DNA of 64,000 nt from Papio anubis. Its lineage: Eukaryota; Chordata; Mammalia; Primates; Cercopithecidae. Shown piece by piece: positions 44,200-56,560 of the stretch. A model generated the notes under the pieces. The model saw only the letters and a program-made list of their open reading frames with translations, had not been told where the DNA came from and ran no database searches. Both the position numbers and the translations under genes were made by a program. Each line of letters starts with the position of its first letter. Positions within the stretch are counted from its first letter, which is position 1. The stretch covers positions 149,292,262-149,356,261 of the forward strand of contig NC_044978.1 in assembly GCF_008728515.1 (NCBI RefSeq), given 5' to 3'.

Positions 44200-46080
44200 T
44201 ACATACGCAATGAAACAAATGGTGTACATGCAGAGACAGTTGGGAGACCATGAAAAGAGCCATCCAGCAGCTTCTCTGGTTGATGCTTTTGTGATCCATG
44301 GGTAGACCATGATTGTCAGGGTAAATGATGGGAATGGTCCATGCTTTCCTTGGACTTGGGTTTGCATAGACATTGCCTAAAAGAAAGAATAATTACATTC
44401 CCCATTATTTTTAATCTGTTGGGGAAAAGTTTTCCTCTTTTAGAAAATATCTGTTGGGGTTTTCTAAACGGTGACTTACCTGAAGAGGAAGATTTCAAAT
44501 GTTGACAAAATATTGGCAGAAGTCTAGTTTTTAGCCAAACACCTCTGGGAGGTAAAATGACAATGTGGAATCCAAGCCTTAGTGCTTGACTTGACACTTT
44601 TTGGGAAGAAAACTAAGCTGGGTCCAAGTGATATCAAGTTTAGAAGAAAACTCTGGATGTTTAAAGTGTCCCCCACTGCTGCTTCCATGTTCTTCCTTCT
44701 TTTCCCAGGCATCAGAGTTAATTTTTTTCTCAGAGACTTTCGTTTTTATACACACATATATGTGTAATAGACAGACGTTCCCTATACCACTTTTATCTAG
44801 TGTCATTTGCATTGAAATAATGTGTCTCTCTCCATGACTATTTCATAAATTTTCTAACACTCATGTAACTGCATCAGATGATACTTAGTGTTAGGTGATA
44901 AAAGTTAATTAGAAACACTTGTCCACACTTAAATTAATACTTTAGAAAACTCTGTCAATAAGTTGTTTCTTGTGATTAATCAATCTGATTACTCTTCCCA
45001 TTGGTGTCCAAAGATCTGAAACACAATTTTCCCTTGCCAGTTGAGCACTGAAGACAGGTAGCTATGATGTAATCCAGCTGTTGTATAAGTTCCCTTTTGC
45101 AAGTTGATGTATTCATATGTGTTGGGGGCTGGGTTGGATGTAACTTTTACCACTCTCCACTCTGCCTTCCACTCTGGGAGACTGGCTTCTCTGGACCACA
45201 TCAACCATGCTCTCCTTGATTGTGATGGTGGTGGTGTTGCTAGTGGTGGATGGGTGATACTGGCAGGATAATCAACGATGAGTAGAGAGAGCTTGGAGTA
45301 TTTGTTCTCCTGGTTCCTTCCCTCTCTGGCCATGGTCTGACAGTTGCTTGTTCTTCTCTCCTAAAGCCACAGCTATTGCCATGTTCTGGCAACAACAATG
45401 CCCTCTGCTTCCCCTTGCTGCTTAGGCCTTAGAGATGTCAACATACAACCTGCTCTTGTGAGGTTCAGGCTGCATCACTGCCCCTTGTTTCTCTCCTTTA
45501 GCACTGTGTTAGCATTGTGAATCGTCTTTCCACCAATCCCTTCAGACTACAGTTTGAAGTGTGTCATTGCTGTCTTGCTACATTGCTTTTCTGCTTTCAA
45601 CTAATAAAAGAACACCCTCTGTCACTAACCTTAACATGAGAGATCTTCAGTACTATTTTTCAGAAGAGAAATGGTGGATACATTTCTCTGTTCATTTATT
45701 CTATCTCCCCACAGGAGGAAGATGGGGAAAGTCTTAGTGTGTGAGCACTGCCTGGTGTCTTGCTTGGTCTTGCTCTGGGATCAGCATGTCTACCAGTAGT
45801 CTGTATTCTCCTTTTTTTGCTGCTGTGGAGAAGCTCCCTGGAGCAGAGATTCTGTGCCCTACAGACAGCTGTGACTGAGGAGGGGTAAGTTCTTGGAGGC
45901 ACAGTTTGGGGTCTTATATCCAAGTTGCCTTCTCTGGTCCATATTTATTAATAATTAAGTTGATATTTTGATTCTCGTCTGTTTCCTGTATGTAATTCTC
46001 AATTTGTTCAGAATCTAGAAGGAAAGGAAAGGTGATTGATTTCACTGTTTCAAAGCTCAAATAAAAATGGAATCTTATAC
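44200..46080. other. No strong feature; possible old repeat at 45160-45640
   Basis: The block at 45160-45640 is T/C-rich with GGTGGTGGTG near 45220-45245 and resembles in style the block at 12640-13040. I could not name it. Several 60-114-codon ORFs show no domain. Confidence 0.35.
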
Positions 46081-46127
46081 GGAGAAGAAAATGAGGAGAC
46101 ATTGCCAGTCTCCTCATTTTCTTCTCC
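46081..46127. repeat. Perfect 20-bp palindrome arms, 7-nt spacer
   Basis: Positions 46081-46100 and 46108-46127 are exact reverse complements around ATTGCCA. No known repeat is recognised around it. Confidence 0.97.
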
Positions 46128-46359
46128 ATATTTCTTGCCACAAAACCTTAATGACTTCCACAAATCTATTTTGTTGGCAGTTAAATAACTGTACATACCC
46201 ATGATCGTAAACCAGATTTTCCACTTCAGACCTTATCATTTCACTTCAGTGTTTGTAATGCTGAGGTTATTAAAAACACTAAACAATGAAGGAGAAAACT
46301 TTAGAAACACTTATATCCTACAAATAAATTTAATATTTTTATTTTATCAGGCAAGTTGA

Positions 46360-46445
46360 TTTGACTAACTCTGTGATCTTAGGCAAGTCAAGTAAATCCT
46401 TGGGATTGTGTTTCCTTGTCTGTTAAGCAAGAGGTTTAAATTAGA
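46360..46445 (+). mobile_element. Short MIR fragment
   Basis: 'ctctgtgatcttaggcaagtcaagtaaatccttgggattgtgtttccttgtctgttaag' is MIR core, sense orientation. Confidence 0.55.
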
Positions 46446-46631
46446 GGAAGACATGTTATTCAAATAAAATTCAGTATGAAGTGTAAATATGTAAGAGAAT
46501 GTCAATGAAGATTACATTAGCATAAATGTATATGTTGAACTTTAGGACTTTTATTTATATAATTATAAAATAATCATTTTAAAACCTTGTTAGGAATGAC
46601 AACTATAGTCTTGTACCAGCCTTAGTCTTCT

Positions 46632-46948
46632 TCTTCTTCTTCTTCTTCTTCTTCTTTTTTTTTTTTTTTGAGATGGAGTCTCGCACTGTTGTCTGGGCTG
46701 GAGTGCAATGGCATGACCTCAGCTCACTGCAACCTCCCCATCCTGGGTTCAAGTGATTCTTCTGCCTCAGCTTCCCGAATAGCTGGATTACAGGTGCCTG
46801 CCACCACACCCAGCTAATGTTTTGTATTTTTAGTAGAGACGGGGTTTCACTATGTTGGCCAGGCTGGTCTCAAACTCCTGATCTTGTGATCCACCCGTCT
46901 TGGCCTCCCAAAGTGTTGGGATTACAGGTGTGAGCCACCACACCTTTC
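46632..46948 (-). mobile_element. Alu SINE with (CTT)n-expanded tail
   Basis: Antisense Alu from poly(T) and 'gagatggagtctcgcactgttg' to 'gtgtgagccaccacacc'. The tail has become a CTT array (about 46627-46653). CCAGCCTTAGTCTTCT (46616-46631) and the near-identical 46949-46964 are the TSD (15 of 16). Confidence 0.97.
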
Positions 46949-47168
46949 CCAGCCTTATTCTTCTATTCAATAATTTGGTTTTGGTTGAACAATATTTAGA
47001 AAGGTCTGATTTCTTAAAGATCAACAGCTCCAAGTGGAAGGAGTTTTTAAAATAGTTTTCTTTCAAGTTTATTATATTTTTAAGTAAATTAATCAAGAAG
47101 CTTGAAAAAGGGGTAGCTAAATAGTTTTTGATTCAAAATTAAGTTACCAATAATGACTATCAACTATT
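46949..47168. other. No recognised feature
   Basis: Short AT-rich interval between the Alu and the L1. Confidence 0.5.
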
Positions 47169-47178
47169 TAAATTTCCA

Positions 47179-47274
47179 CCCTGACTTACTTTACGTAGCA
47201 TAATGTCTATCAGGTTCATCCACATTGTTGTGAATGGCAGAATCTCCTTTTTCAAGGCTGAATAATATTCCTCT

Positions 47275-47306
<32 letters not shown>

Positions 47307-47773
47307 AGCATGATTTCTTTATCCATCTGTCTATAGACACTTAGATTATTTCTATGTCTTGGCTACTGTGAGTAATGCTGGGATGATCTCACTTATATGT
47401 GGAATCCAAAAAAGCCAAATACGTAGAAACAGTAGAACTATGATTACCAGGGGTGAGAATATGGGAGAAGTAGGGAGACATTGGTCAAAAGGTACAAACT
47501 TACTGTTATCAGATGAATACGTTCTGAAGATCTAATGTATAGCACAGTGACTATAGTTCACAATAACATATTATATACTTGTAATTTGCTAACAGAGTAG
47601 ATCTTAAGTATTCTCACTACCAAAAAATAGTAACTATGTGAAGTAATGGATATGTTTATTAGCTTGATGTGGTAATCACTTCATAATGTATATGTATAAC
47701 AAAACATCACAGTACACCTTGAATATATACCATTTTTATTGTCTGTTATAGCTCAATAAAGATGAAAAGGAAA
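47179..47773. mobile_element. 5'-inverted (twin-primed) L1 insertion with 10-bp TSD
   Basis: 47179-47382 is antisense L1 ORF2 C-terminal text ('gtctatcaggttcatccacattgttgtgaatggcag', 'atctgtctatagacacttagattatttctatgtcttggctactgtgagtaatgctg'). From about 47383 the strand flips to sense 'gatctcacttatatgtggaatcc' through the L1MB-like 3' UTR to 'ctcaataaagatgaaaagg'. TAAATTTCCA is exact at 47169-47178 and 47774-47783, so both halves are one insertion. A (TG)n run lies at 47279-47308. Confidence 0.92.
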
Positions 47774-47783
47774 TAAATTTCCA

Positions 47784-48289
47784 GTCTGTCTTCTAACATT
47801 GTAAATAGTGTTTTCATGGAGAATTTCTACAACTCAATAAGTCAGCATCACACAAACAAAATGGTAAAATAGGCCATTGACATAAAAGGAATCCTGCATA
47901 ATTAACAACACATGAAAATATGCTCAGTCTCATTAGCGACCAGGAAGATATTTAATAAAATTGAAAACACAAAGCACTAAATATTTAGGATTCTGTTTCT
48001 ACATACATATTTTAAAGTAATCATTGCACATGGGCACCAGGAAACATGTTCAAGAATGCTAATTTTAGAGTCAATTATAACAGTTACAAATATGAATAAT
48101 CTAAATTCCATCAAAGAGGAAGGAAGCATTGTTTGTGTGATGGAGTACTATAGAGATGTTAAGGAGAATGGCCTAGATGGATATGTAATAACAAGGATAT
48201 TTATTGGACATGTAATATTGGAAGGGGGAAAAAAAAACATGTTTCAGATGACAAAGTATGACAGTGTTTATATAAATTGCAAAACACAC
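47784..48289 (+). mobile_element. Very old L1 remnant (probable)
   Basis: 'acacatgaaaatatgctcagtctcattagcgacc', 'gcaccaggaaacatgttcaagaatgct', 'gtgatggagtactatagagatgttaagg', 'gtttatataaattgcaaaacacac' keep the order of an L1M ORF2 C-terminus at low identity. It is the target into which the full-length L1 inserted. Confidence 0.5.
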
Positions 48290-48494
48290 AAAGTAATACT
48301 GAGAGACAGAGCAAGATGGTAGAATGGAAAGCTCCACCGATTGCCCTTCCCCCTGCAAGGATACCAAGTTAACAACTACCTTCACAGAGAAAAACACCTT
48401 CACAAGAATGAAAGATAAAATGAGCACTTACATTACCTGGTTTTAACTTCATATGGCTGAAAGAAGCACTGAAGAGATAAAAAAAAATAGTTCC

Positions 48495-48785
48495 GGCCTG
48501 GCACGGTGGCTCACGCCTGTAATTCCAGCACTTTGGGAGGCCAAGGTGGGCGGATCAGGAGGTCAGGAGATCAAGACCATCATGACTAACACAGTGAAAC
48601 CCCGCCTGTACTAAAAATACAAAAAATTAGCCGGGCGTGGTGGCGGGTGCCTGTAGTCCCAGCTACTCGGGAGGCTGAGGCAGGAGAATGGCGTGAAAAC
48701 CAGGAGGCAGAGCTTGCAGTGAGCCGAGATTGGGCCACTGAACTCCAGCCTGGGGGACAGGGCGAGACTCCATCTCAAAAAGAAA
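48495..48785 (+). mobile_element. Alu SINE in L1 5' UTR
   Basis: Sense Alu starting 'ggcctggcacggtggctcacgcc', with Y-like 'tcaggaggtcaggagatcaagaccat' and 'ggcgtgaaaaccaggaggc'. TSD AAAAAAATAGTTCC at 48481-48494 and 48786-48799. Among the younger copies in the window. Confidence 0.97.
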
Positions 48786-50554
48786 AAAAAAATAGTTCCG
48801 AATCACCGACACCACTCCTCCCCGACACTGGCAGCAGTTGCCTGGTGTGCAGAGCATCTCTGGGCACTGAGGGAGGGAGAAAAGAGCAATTGTGAGACAC
48901 TGAACTCAGTGCTGTCCTGTTAGGGCAGAAAGGAAACCTGGACCAAACTCAGCTGATGCCTGCCCACTGAGGGAGCATTTAAACCAGCCCTGGCCAAAAG
49001 GGAATTGTGCATCCCAGTGGTTTGAGCTTGAGGTCCCATAAACCTCACCACTGAAGGCTATAGTGCTCTGTATCTCCAACTAAACTTGAAAGGCAGTCTG
49101 GGCCATAAGGACTGTAACTCTTAGGTGAGTCCTGGTGGTGAACTAGGCCCAGAGACAGTGGACTGGGATTGCACCTGACACACTGAGATATCAGCTGGGG
49201 AAACCAATGCAGCGCTGGCATCACTCCTCCCCTAGCCCCACATGGCATAGCTTGAGGCTCCAAAAGATACCACTTCCTTTTACTTGAAGAGAGGAAAGAC
49301 TGGGGAGGACTTTGTCTTGCATCTTGGATACCAGCTCAGCCAAGCAGGATAGGACACTGGTCAGGGTCATGGGGCCCCTGTTCTAGGCCTTTGCTCCCAG
49401 ATGATATTTCTAGACACACCCTGGGTGAAGAGGGAACTCACCGCCTTAAAGGAAAAGACCCAGTCCTGGCAGCATTTATCCCCTGTTAACAGCCCTTGGG
49501 CTGTGAATAAGCAGCAGCAGTACCCAAGTACTACATCAAGGGCCTTGGATGAGCCTCTAAGACTTGCTGACTTCAGATACCAGCACAGCCACAGGGAAGG
49601 AGAGTACCAGATAGGCTCTTGGGGTCCCTAATTCAAGAACTTTACTCTTGGATGGCATATTGAACTTTCCCTGGGCCAGAAGGGAATCCACTGTCCTGAA
49701 AGGTAAGTTCCAGGCCAGGCAGCATTCATGACAAGCGACTTAAGAGGCCTTGAGGGAACATGGGCGGTAATCTGTCAGTACTCCTCATAGCCTAGGGAGG
49801 CAGTGGCAATGGGGTGAGGCTCCTCTACCTTTGGAAAGGGAAGGGAAGAGTGGGAAAAACTGTCTTGTGGTTTGAGTGACAACTCAGCTGTAATATAATA
49901 GAATACCATGTGGACTTCTAAGGTTTTTAGCTCTAGTTCCTGACTCTCAGATGGTACTTCTGGACCCACCCAGGGCCTGAAGAACCTTGCTGACCTGAAG
50001 GGAAGAACACAGACCTGGCTGGGTTTGCCAACTGCTGATTGTAGAGCCCCAGGGCCTTGAGTGAACATATGCAGTAGCCAGGGAGTGGTTACAGCAGGCC
50101 TTGGGTGAGACCCAAGGCTGTGCTGGCTTCAGGGTCACTGCTGACCCAGTGCAGTCATAGTAGTGGTGGCCACAGGGGTGCTTGTGTCACTCCACCCCTA
50201 GCTTTATGTGACTCAAAACAAAGAGAGAGAAACTCTGCATGTACGGGAGAAAGTGAGAAAAGACAATACAAGTCTCTGCCTGGTATCTAGAGAATTCTAT
50301 CAGATCAGGTCCAAGACAATCAAGGTGGTATCTCTATGAGTCTACAAGAACCACAGTGTTACTAGGCTTGGAGTGCCTCCTAAAGCAAATACAGCTTAGA
50401 TGACAACACCCAAGTCCTTTTAAATATCTAGAATGCCTTCCCAAGAAGGATGGCTACAAATAAGCCCTGACAGTGAAGGCTACAATAAATACCTAACTCC
50501 TCAATGTCCAGACACTGAAGAACATCTACTAGCATTAACACCATTCAGGAAAAC

Positions 50555-50953
50555 ATGACCTCACCAAATGAACTAAATAAGGCACCAGGGACAAATCCTG
50601 AAGAAAAGGAGATATGTGACCTTTCAGACAGTGAATTCAAAATAGCTATGATGAGGAGACTCAAATAAATTTAACATAGAAAGTTTGTTCAAATGTATAA
50701 CAGAGGAAGATATAAATATCCATGTGCAAGAAGGTTATAGAGCACCAAGCAGATTTAACCCAAAGAAGACTACCTCAAGGCATTCAATACTCAAACTCCT
50801 CAAGGTCAAGGATAAAGAAAGGATTCTAAAAGTAGCAAGAGAAAAGAAACAAATAACATACAATAGAGTTCCAATACATCTGGCAACAGACTTTTCAGTG
50901 GAAACCTTCCAGACTAAGAGAGAGTGGCATGACATATTTAAAGTGCTGAAGGA

Positions 50954-50985
<32 letters not shown>

Positions 50986-51173
50986 AACCAAACTCTCACT
51001 CTGGGATACTATATCCAGCTAAAATATTCTTCAAACATGGAGGAGAAATAAAGACTGCCCTGGACAAAGAAGAGATGAGGGATTTTACCAATGCCAGTCC
51101 TGTCCTACCTACCAGAAAAGTTAAATTAAGTGCTTCAATCAGAAAGAAAAGGACATTAATGAGCAATAAATAA
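50555..51173 (+). pseudogene. L1 ORF1p pseudogene with internal deletion
   Basis: ATG at 50555 opens MTSPNELNKAPGTNPEEK, the N-terminal style of older L1 ORF1, but stops after 37 codons. A second open piece at 50685-51173 resumes near the C-terminal domain (EGYRAPSRFNPKKTTSRH, REKKQITYNRVPIH, FSVETFQ, EWHDIFKVLKEKN). The coiled-coil and most of the RRM region expected between them are missing. An (AAAAC)n array (50957-50985) interrupts the C-terminal domain and replaces the residues normally following KEKN. Non-functional. Confidence 0.88.
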
Positions 51174-51805
51174 TCACCTGAAGGTACAAAACTCACTGGT
51201 AATAGTACACAGAGAAACACAGTTTTATAACACTGTAAATGTTGTTTAAATGCACATGGCGTGTAAACTACTCTTATCCTAAGTAGAAAGACTAAACAAT
51301 GAATGAATCAAAAATAGTAACTACAACTTTTCAAGATATAGTTAGTACAATAAGATATAAATAGAAACAGCAAAAAGTTAAAAAGTGAGGGGATGAAATT
51401 AAGGCATAGAGTTTTTGTTATTTTTCTTTTTGCTTGTTTATACAAATGGTGTGAAGTTGTTATTTGGTCAAAATAATGGGTTATAAGATAGGATTTGAAA
51501 GCCCCGTGGTAACCTCAAACCAAAAAACATACAATACATACACAAAAGATAAAAAGCAAGAAACTAAATTATATCACCAGAGAAAATGCCTTCCCTAGAA
51601 AAAGACAGGAGGGAAGAAGAACATAAAACAACAAGAAAACAAATAACAAAACGGCATGAGTAAGTCTTTATCAATAATAACATTGAATGTAAATGGACTA
51701 AATTCTCTAATCAAAAGCTATAGACTGGCTGAATGGATAAACACGCCAGATCCATTTATCTGTTGCCTACAAGAAAACACTTCACTTATAAGGATACACA
51801 TACGT

Positions 51806-52123
51806 GGCTGGGCACGGTGGCTCATGCCTGTAATCCCAGCACTTTGGGAGGCCAAAGTCGGCGGAACACGAGGTCAGGAGATTGAGACCATCCTGGCTAA
51901 TGTGGTGAAACCCCGTCTCTACTAAAAATACAAAAAATTAGCCGGACCTTGTGGCAGGCACCTGTAGTCCCAGCTACTCGTGAGGCTGAGGCAGGAAAAT
52001 GGTGTGAACCCGGGAGGCAGAGCTTGCACTGAGCCAATATCGCACCACTGCGCTCCAGCCTGGGTGACAGAGCGAGACTCTGTCTCAAAAAAAAACAAAA
52101 ACAAACAAACAAACAAACAAAAA
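51806..52123 (+). mobile_element. Alu SINE in L1 ORF2
   Basis: Sense Alu 'ggctgggcacggtggctcatgcc' with tail (AAAAC)/(AAAC)n at 52088-52122. The flanks AAGGATACACATACG (51790-51804) and AAAGATATACATAGG (52121-52135) are diverged TSDs. L1 ORF2 continues directly across. Confidence 0.97.
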
Positions 52124-52762
52124 GATATACATAGGCTGAAAATAAAGAGATGGAAAAAGATATTCCATGCCAATGGAAATCAAAAAAGAGCAGGAGTTAC
52201 TATAGTAATATCAGACAAAATAGATCTTAAGACAAAAATTATAAAAAGAGACAAAGAAGGTCACTACACAATGATAAAAAGATCAATTCAGCAAGAGAAC
52301 ATAACAATTTTAAATATATACACACCCAATACTGGAGCATCCAGAACCATAAAGGAAATATTATTAGAGCTAAAGAGAGAGGCTCCAATATAATAATAGC
52401 TGGAGACTTCAACACCTCATTTTCAGCACTAGGCATGTCTTCCAGACACAAAATCAACAAAGAAACATCAGACTTAACCCATACTATAAACCAAATAGAT
52501 CTAATAGGTATTACCATAACATTTCATCCAAGAGCTACAGAATACACTTTTTTTTTCTCAGCACATGAATCATTCTCAAGGATAGACCACATGTTAGGTC
52601 ACAAAATAAGTCTTAAAACATTAAAAAACTTGAACTAATATCAAATATCTTCTTGGACCACAATGGAATAAAACTAGAAATCAGTAACAAGAGGAATTTT
52701 GGAAACTATACAAATATAAATTGGAAATTAAACAATATGTTCTGGAATGGCAAATGGGTCAA

Positions 52763-53114
52763 TGTATTAGTCTGTTCTCACAATACTGTGAAGCACTCTC
52801 TTTATAAAGAAAAGAGGTTTAGTTGACTCACAGCTCTGCATGGCTGGGGAGGCCTCAGGAAACTTATAATCATGGTAGAAGGTGCCTCTTCACAGGGTGG
52901 CAGGAGAGAGAATGAGTAGCAAAGGGGGAAGAGCCGCTTATAAAACCATCAGATCTCATGAGAACTCACTCACTATTATGAGAACAGCATGGGAGAAACC
53001 ACCCCCATGATCCAATCACTTCCCACAAGGCTTCTCCCTAGACACAACACATGGGGATTATGTGGATTCCAATTTAAGAGGAGATTTGGGTGGGGACACA
53101 GCCAAAACATATCA
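52763..53114 (-). repeat. 3' LTR of the nested MaLR element
   Basis: Starts TGTATTAGTCTGTTCTC and ends 'gggtggggacacagccaaaacatatca'. Differs from its partner at 54643-54973 by substitutions and small indels (for example 'cttcacagggtgg' present only here), showing long independent decay. Confidence 0.93.
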
Positions 53115-54642
53115 TTCCACCCCTGGCCCATCCCAAATCTCGTGTCCTCACATTTCAAAACACAATCCTGCCTTTCCAACAGTCCCCAAAGTCTTAGATC
53201 ATTCCAGGATCAACCCAAAAGTCCAAGTCCAAGGTCTCATCTGAGACAAGGGAAGTCCTTTCTGCCTATGAGCCTGTAAAATCATAAGCAAGTTTGTTAC
53301 TTCCAAGATACAATGGGGATACAGGGATTGGATAAATGCCCCCATAATGAATGGGAGAAATTGGCCATAACATGGGCTACAGGCCCCATGCAAGTCCAAA
53401 ATCCAACAGGGCAGTCAATAAATCTCAAAGCTCCTAAGTAATTTCCTTTGACTCCATGTCTCACATCCAAGTCACAGTGATTCAAGAGGTGGGCTCCCAT
53501 GACCTTGGGTAGCTCTGCCCCTGTGGCTTTGCAGGGTACAGCTCCCTGTCCTGGTTGCTTTCACAGCTGGCATTGTCTATGGCTTTTTCAGGTGCACAGT
53601 GTCAGCTGTCAGTGGATCTACTATTGTGGGGTCTGGAGGACAATGGTCCTCTTCTCACAGCTCCATTAGGCAGTGTCCCAGTGGGGACTCTGTGTGAGGA
53701 CTTCAACCCCACATTTCCCTTCTGAACTGCCATGGCAGAGATCCTCCATCAGGGATCCACCCCCTGGAGCACACCTCTGCCTGGACATTCAGGCATTTCC
53801 ATACATCCTCTGAAATCTAGGTGGAGGTTCCCAAACCTCAGTGATTATCTTCTGAGTAACTGCAGGACCAGAACCACATGGAAGCTGCCAAGGCTGGGTC
53901 TTGCACCCTCTGAAGCAGTGGCCTGAAGTGTACCTTGGCCCCTTTTTAGCCAGGGCTGGGGCATCTGGGACACAGGGCACCAAGTTCCAAGGCTGCACAC
54001 AGCAGGGGGACCCTAAGCCTGGCCCATGAAACCCTTCTAGGCCTCCTGGCCTGTGATGGGAGGGACTGCTGCAAAGGTCTCAGGAAACATTTTTCCCATT
54101 GCCTTGGTGATTAACACTTGGCTCCTCTTTAGTTATGCAAATTTCTGCAGCTGGCTTGAGGCTTGAATATTTTCCCCAGAAAATGGGCTTTTCTTTTCTA
54201 CTGCATTGTCAGGTTGCAAGTGTTCCAAACTTTTGTGCTCTCTCATGTCTTGAATGCTTTGCTGTTTATAAATTTCTTCTGCCAGATACCTTAAATCATC
54301 TCTCTCAAGTTCAAAGTTCCACAGATCTCTAGTGGCAGGGGCAAAACGCCACCAGTTCCTTTGCTAAAGCATAACAAGAGCGACCTTTACTCAAGTTCCC
54401 AACAAGTTCCTCATCTCCATCTGAGACCACCTCAGCCTGGACTTCATTGCCCATATCACTATCAGCATTTTGGTCAAAAACATTTGACGAGTCTCTAGGA
54501 AGTTCCAAACTTCTCTACATCTTCCTGTCTTCTTCTGAACCCTCCCAACTGTTCCAACCTCGGTTCATTACACAATTCCAAAGTTGTTTCTGCATTTTTG
54601 GGTATCCTTATAGCAGTGCCCACTACCTCAGTACCAATTTAC

Positions 54643-54973
54643 TGTATTAGTCCATTCTCACACTGCTATTAAGAACTGCCTGAGACTGGGTAATCTGTAA
54701 AGAAAAGAGGTTTAATCAACTCACAGTTCTGCATGGCTGGGGAGGTCTCATGAAACTTATGATCATGGTGGCAGGAGAGAGAAGAGCAAGTAGCAAAGGG
54801 GGAAGAGCCCCTTATAAAACCATCAGAACTCACTTACTATCACAAGAACAGTGTGGGAGAAACTGCCCCCATGATCCAATCACCTCCCACCAGATCTCTC
54901 CCTAGACACATAGGGATTATGAAGATTACAATTCAAGATGAGATTTGGGTGAAAACACAGTCAAACCATATCA
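54643..54973 (-). repeat. 5' LTR of the nested MaLR element
   Basis: Starts TGTATTAGTCCATTCTCACACTGC and ends 'gatttgggtgaaaacacagtcaaaccatatca'. Same orientation as 52763-53114. Confidence 0.93.
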
Positions 54974-56518
54974 ATCAATGAAGAAATTAAGAAGAAAATT
55001 GAAACATGTCTTGACACAAATGATAATGGAAGCACAACATACCCAAATCTATGGGATACAGTAAAAGCAATACCAAGAGAGAAGTTCATAGGTATAAGTG
55101 CCTACATCAAAAAAGAGGAAAAACTTCAAATGAACAATCTAAGGATGCATCTTAAAGAACTAGAAGTGCAAGGGCAAACCAAACTCAAAGTTAATAGAAA
55201 GAAACAAAAAATAAAGATTAGAGCAGAAATAAATGAAATCAAAATCAAAACAAGAGATGAATGAATCAAAAAGTTGGTTTTTTGAAAAGTTAAACAATAT
55301 TGACAAACCTTTAGCCAGACTAAGAAAAAAGATAGAAGATCTAAATAAATAAAATCAGAAATGAAGAAGGAGACATTAAAGAAATTCAAAGGATCATTAG
55401 TTACTACTATGAGCAACTATACGCCAATACATTGGAAAATCTAGAAGAAATGGACCAATTCCTAGACACCCACAGCCTATCAACACTGAACCAGGGAGAA
55501 ATTCAAAACATGAACAGACTAATAACATGTAATGGGATCAAAGCTGTAATAAAAAGTCTCCCACTAAATAAAAGCCTAGAACCTGATGGCTTCATTGCTG
55601 AATTCTGCCAAACATTTAAAGGATAATTAATACCAATCCTACTCAAATTATCCCAAAAACAGAGGAGGAAGAAGTACTTCCCAACTCGTTATATAAGGCC
55701 AGTATTACTCAGATACCAAAATGAAACAAAGACACACCAAAAAATAAAACTACAGGCCAATGCCTCTGATGAATATCGATGCAAAAATCCTCAACAAAAT
55801 ACTAGCAAACCAAATTAAATAATATGTTAGAAAGATTATTCATTATGACCAAGTGGGATTTATCCCTGGGATTCAATGATGGTTCAATATACTCAATTCA
55901 ATCAATATGATACATCATATCAACAAAATAAAGGATAAAAACCATATGAACACTTAAGTTGATGATGAAAAGCATTTGATAAAGTTTATTATTCCTTCAT
56001 GATAAAAACCTCAAAAAAACTAGGGATAGAAGGAACATGCCTTAACATAATAAAAACTATATATGACAGACCAACACTATTTTCACACTGAAAAATTGAA
56101 AGGCTTTCCTCTAAGATGTGGAATATGACGAGGACACCCAGTGTCACCACTGTTATTCAATATAGTACTGGAAGTCCTAGATACAGCAATCAGACAAGAG
56201 AAAGATATAAAGGGTGTCTACATGGAAAATAAAGAAGATGATATAGTCTTACATTTGGAAAGACCTAAAGACTTCACAGTAAAACTATTAGAACTGATAA
56301 ACAAATTCAGTAAGTTGCAGAATATAAAATCAACATATAAAATTCAGTAGGATTTCTGTATTCCAACAGTGAACAATGCGGAAAAGAAATTTTATAAGTA
56401 ATACCATTTATCATAGCCACACATACAATTAAATACCAAGGAATTAATTTAACCAGAGAAGTGAAAGATCTCTGTAATGAAAACTACAAAACACTGATGA
56501 GGGAAATTGAAGAGAACA

Positions 56519-56560
56519 CCAAAACAAAAACAAAAACAAAAACAAAAAACAAAACAAAAA
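56519..56560 (+). repeat. (AAAAAC)n microsatellite inside L1 ORF2
   Basis: Seven or so AAAAAC/AAAAC units between 'gagaacacc' and 'aattccatg', where related L1 copies carry a short non-repetitive A-rich codon run. Confidence 0.93.

Larger units (their letters stand above)
52763..54973 (-). mobile_element. Nearly complete MaLR element (THE1/MST) nested in L1
   Basis: Antisense LTRs at 52763-53114 (3' LTR) and 54643-54973 (5' LTR) enclose about 1.5 kb of MaLR internal sequence (53115-54642; 'ccacccctggcccatcccaaatctcgtgtcctcac...' to '...gcagtgcccactacctcagtaccaattta'). Flanks GTCAA (52758-52762) and ATCAA (54974-54978) match at 4 of 5. The interrupted L1 text rejoins as 'gggtcaatgaagaaattaag'. 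MaLR internals do not encode a full retroviral set, and no intact ORF is present. Confidence 0.95.

Noticed and set aside
50685..51173. 162-codon ORF as a possible novel protein
   Set aside because: It is the C-terminal part of an old L1 ORF1 with an AAAAC array inside.
52989..54332. Several 60-96-codon frames in a GC-richer block that looks gene-like
   Set aside because: The block is the internal region and 3' LTR of an antisense MaLR element.
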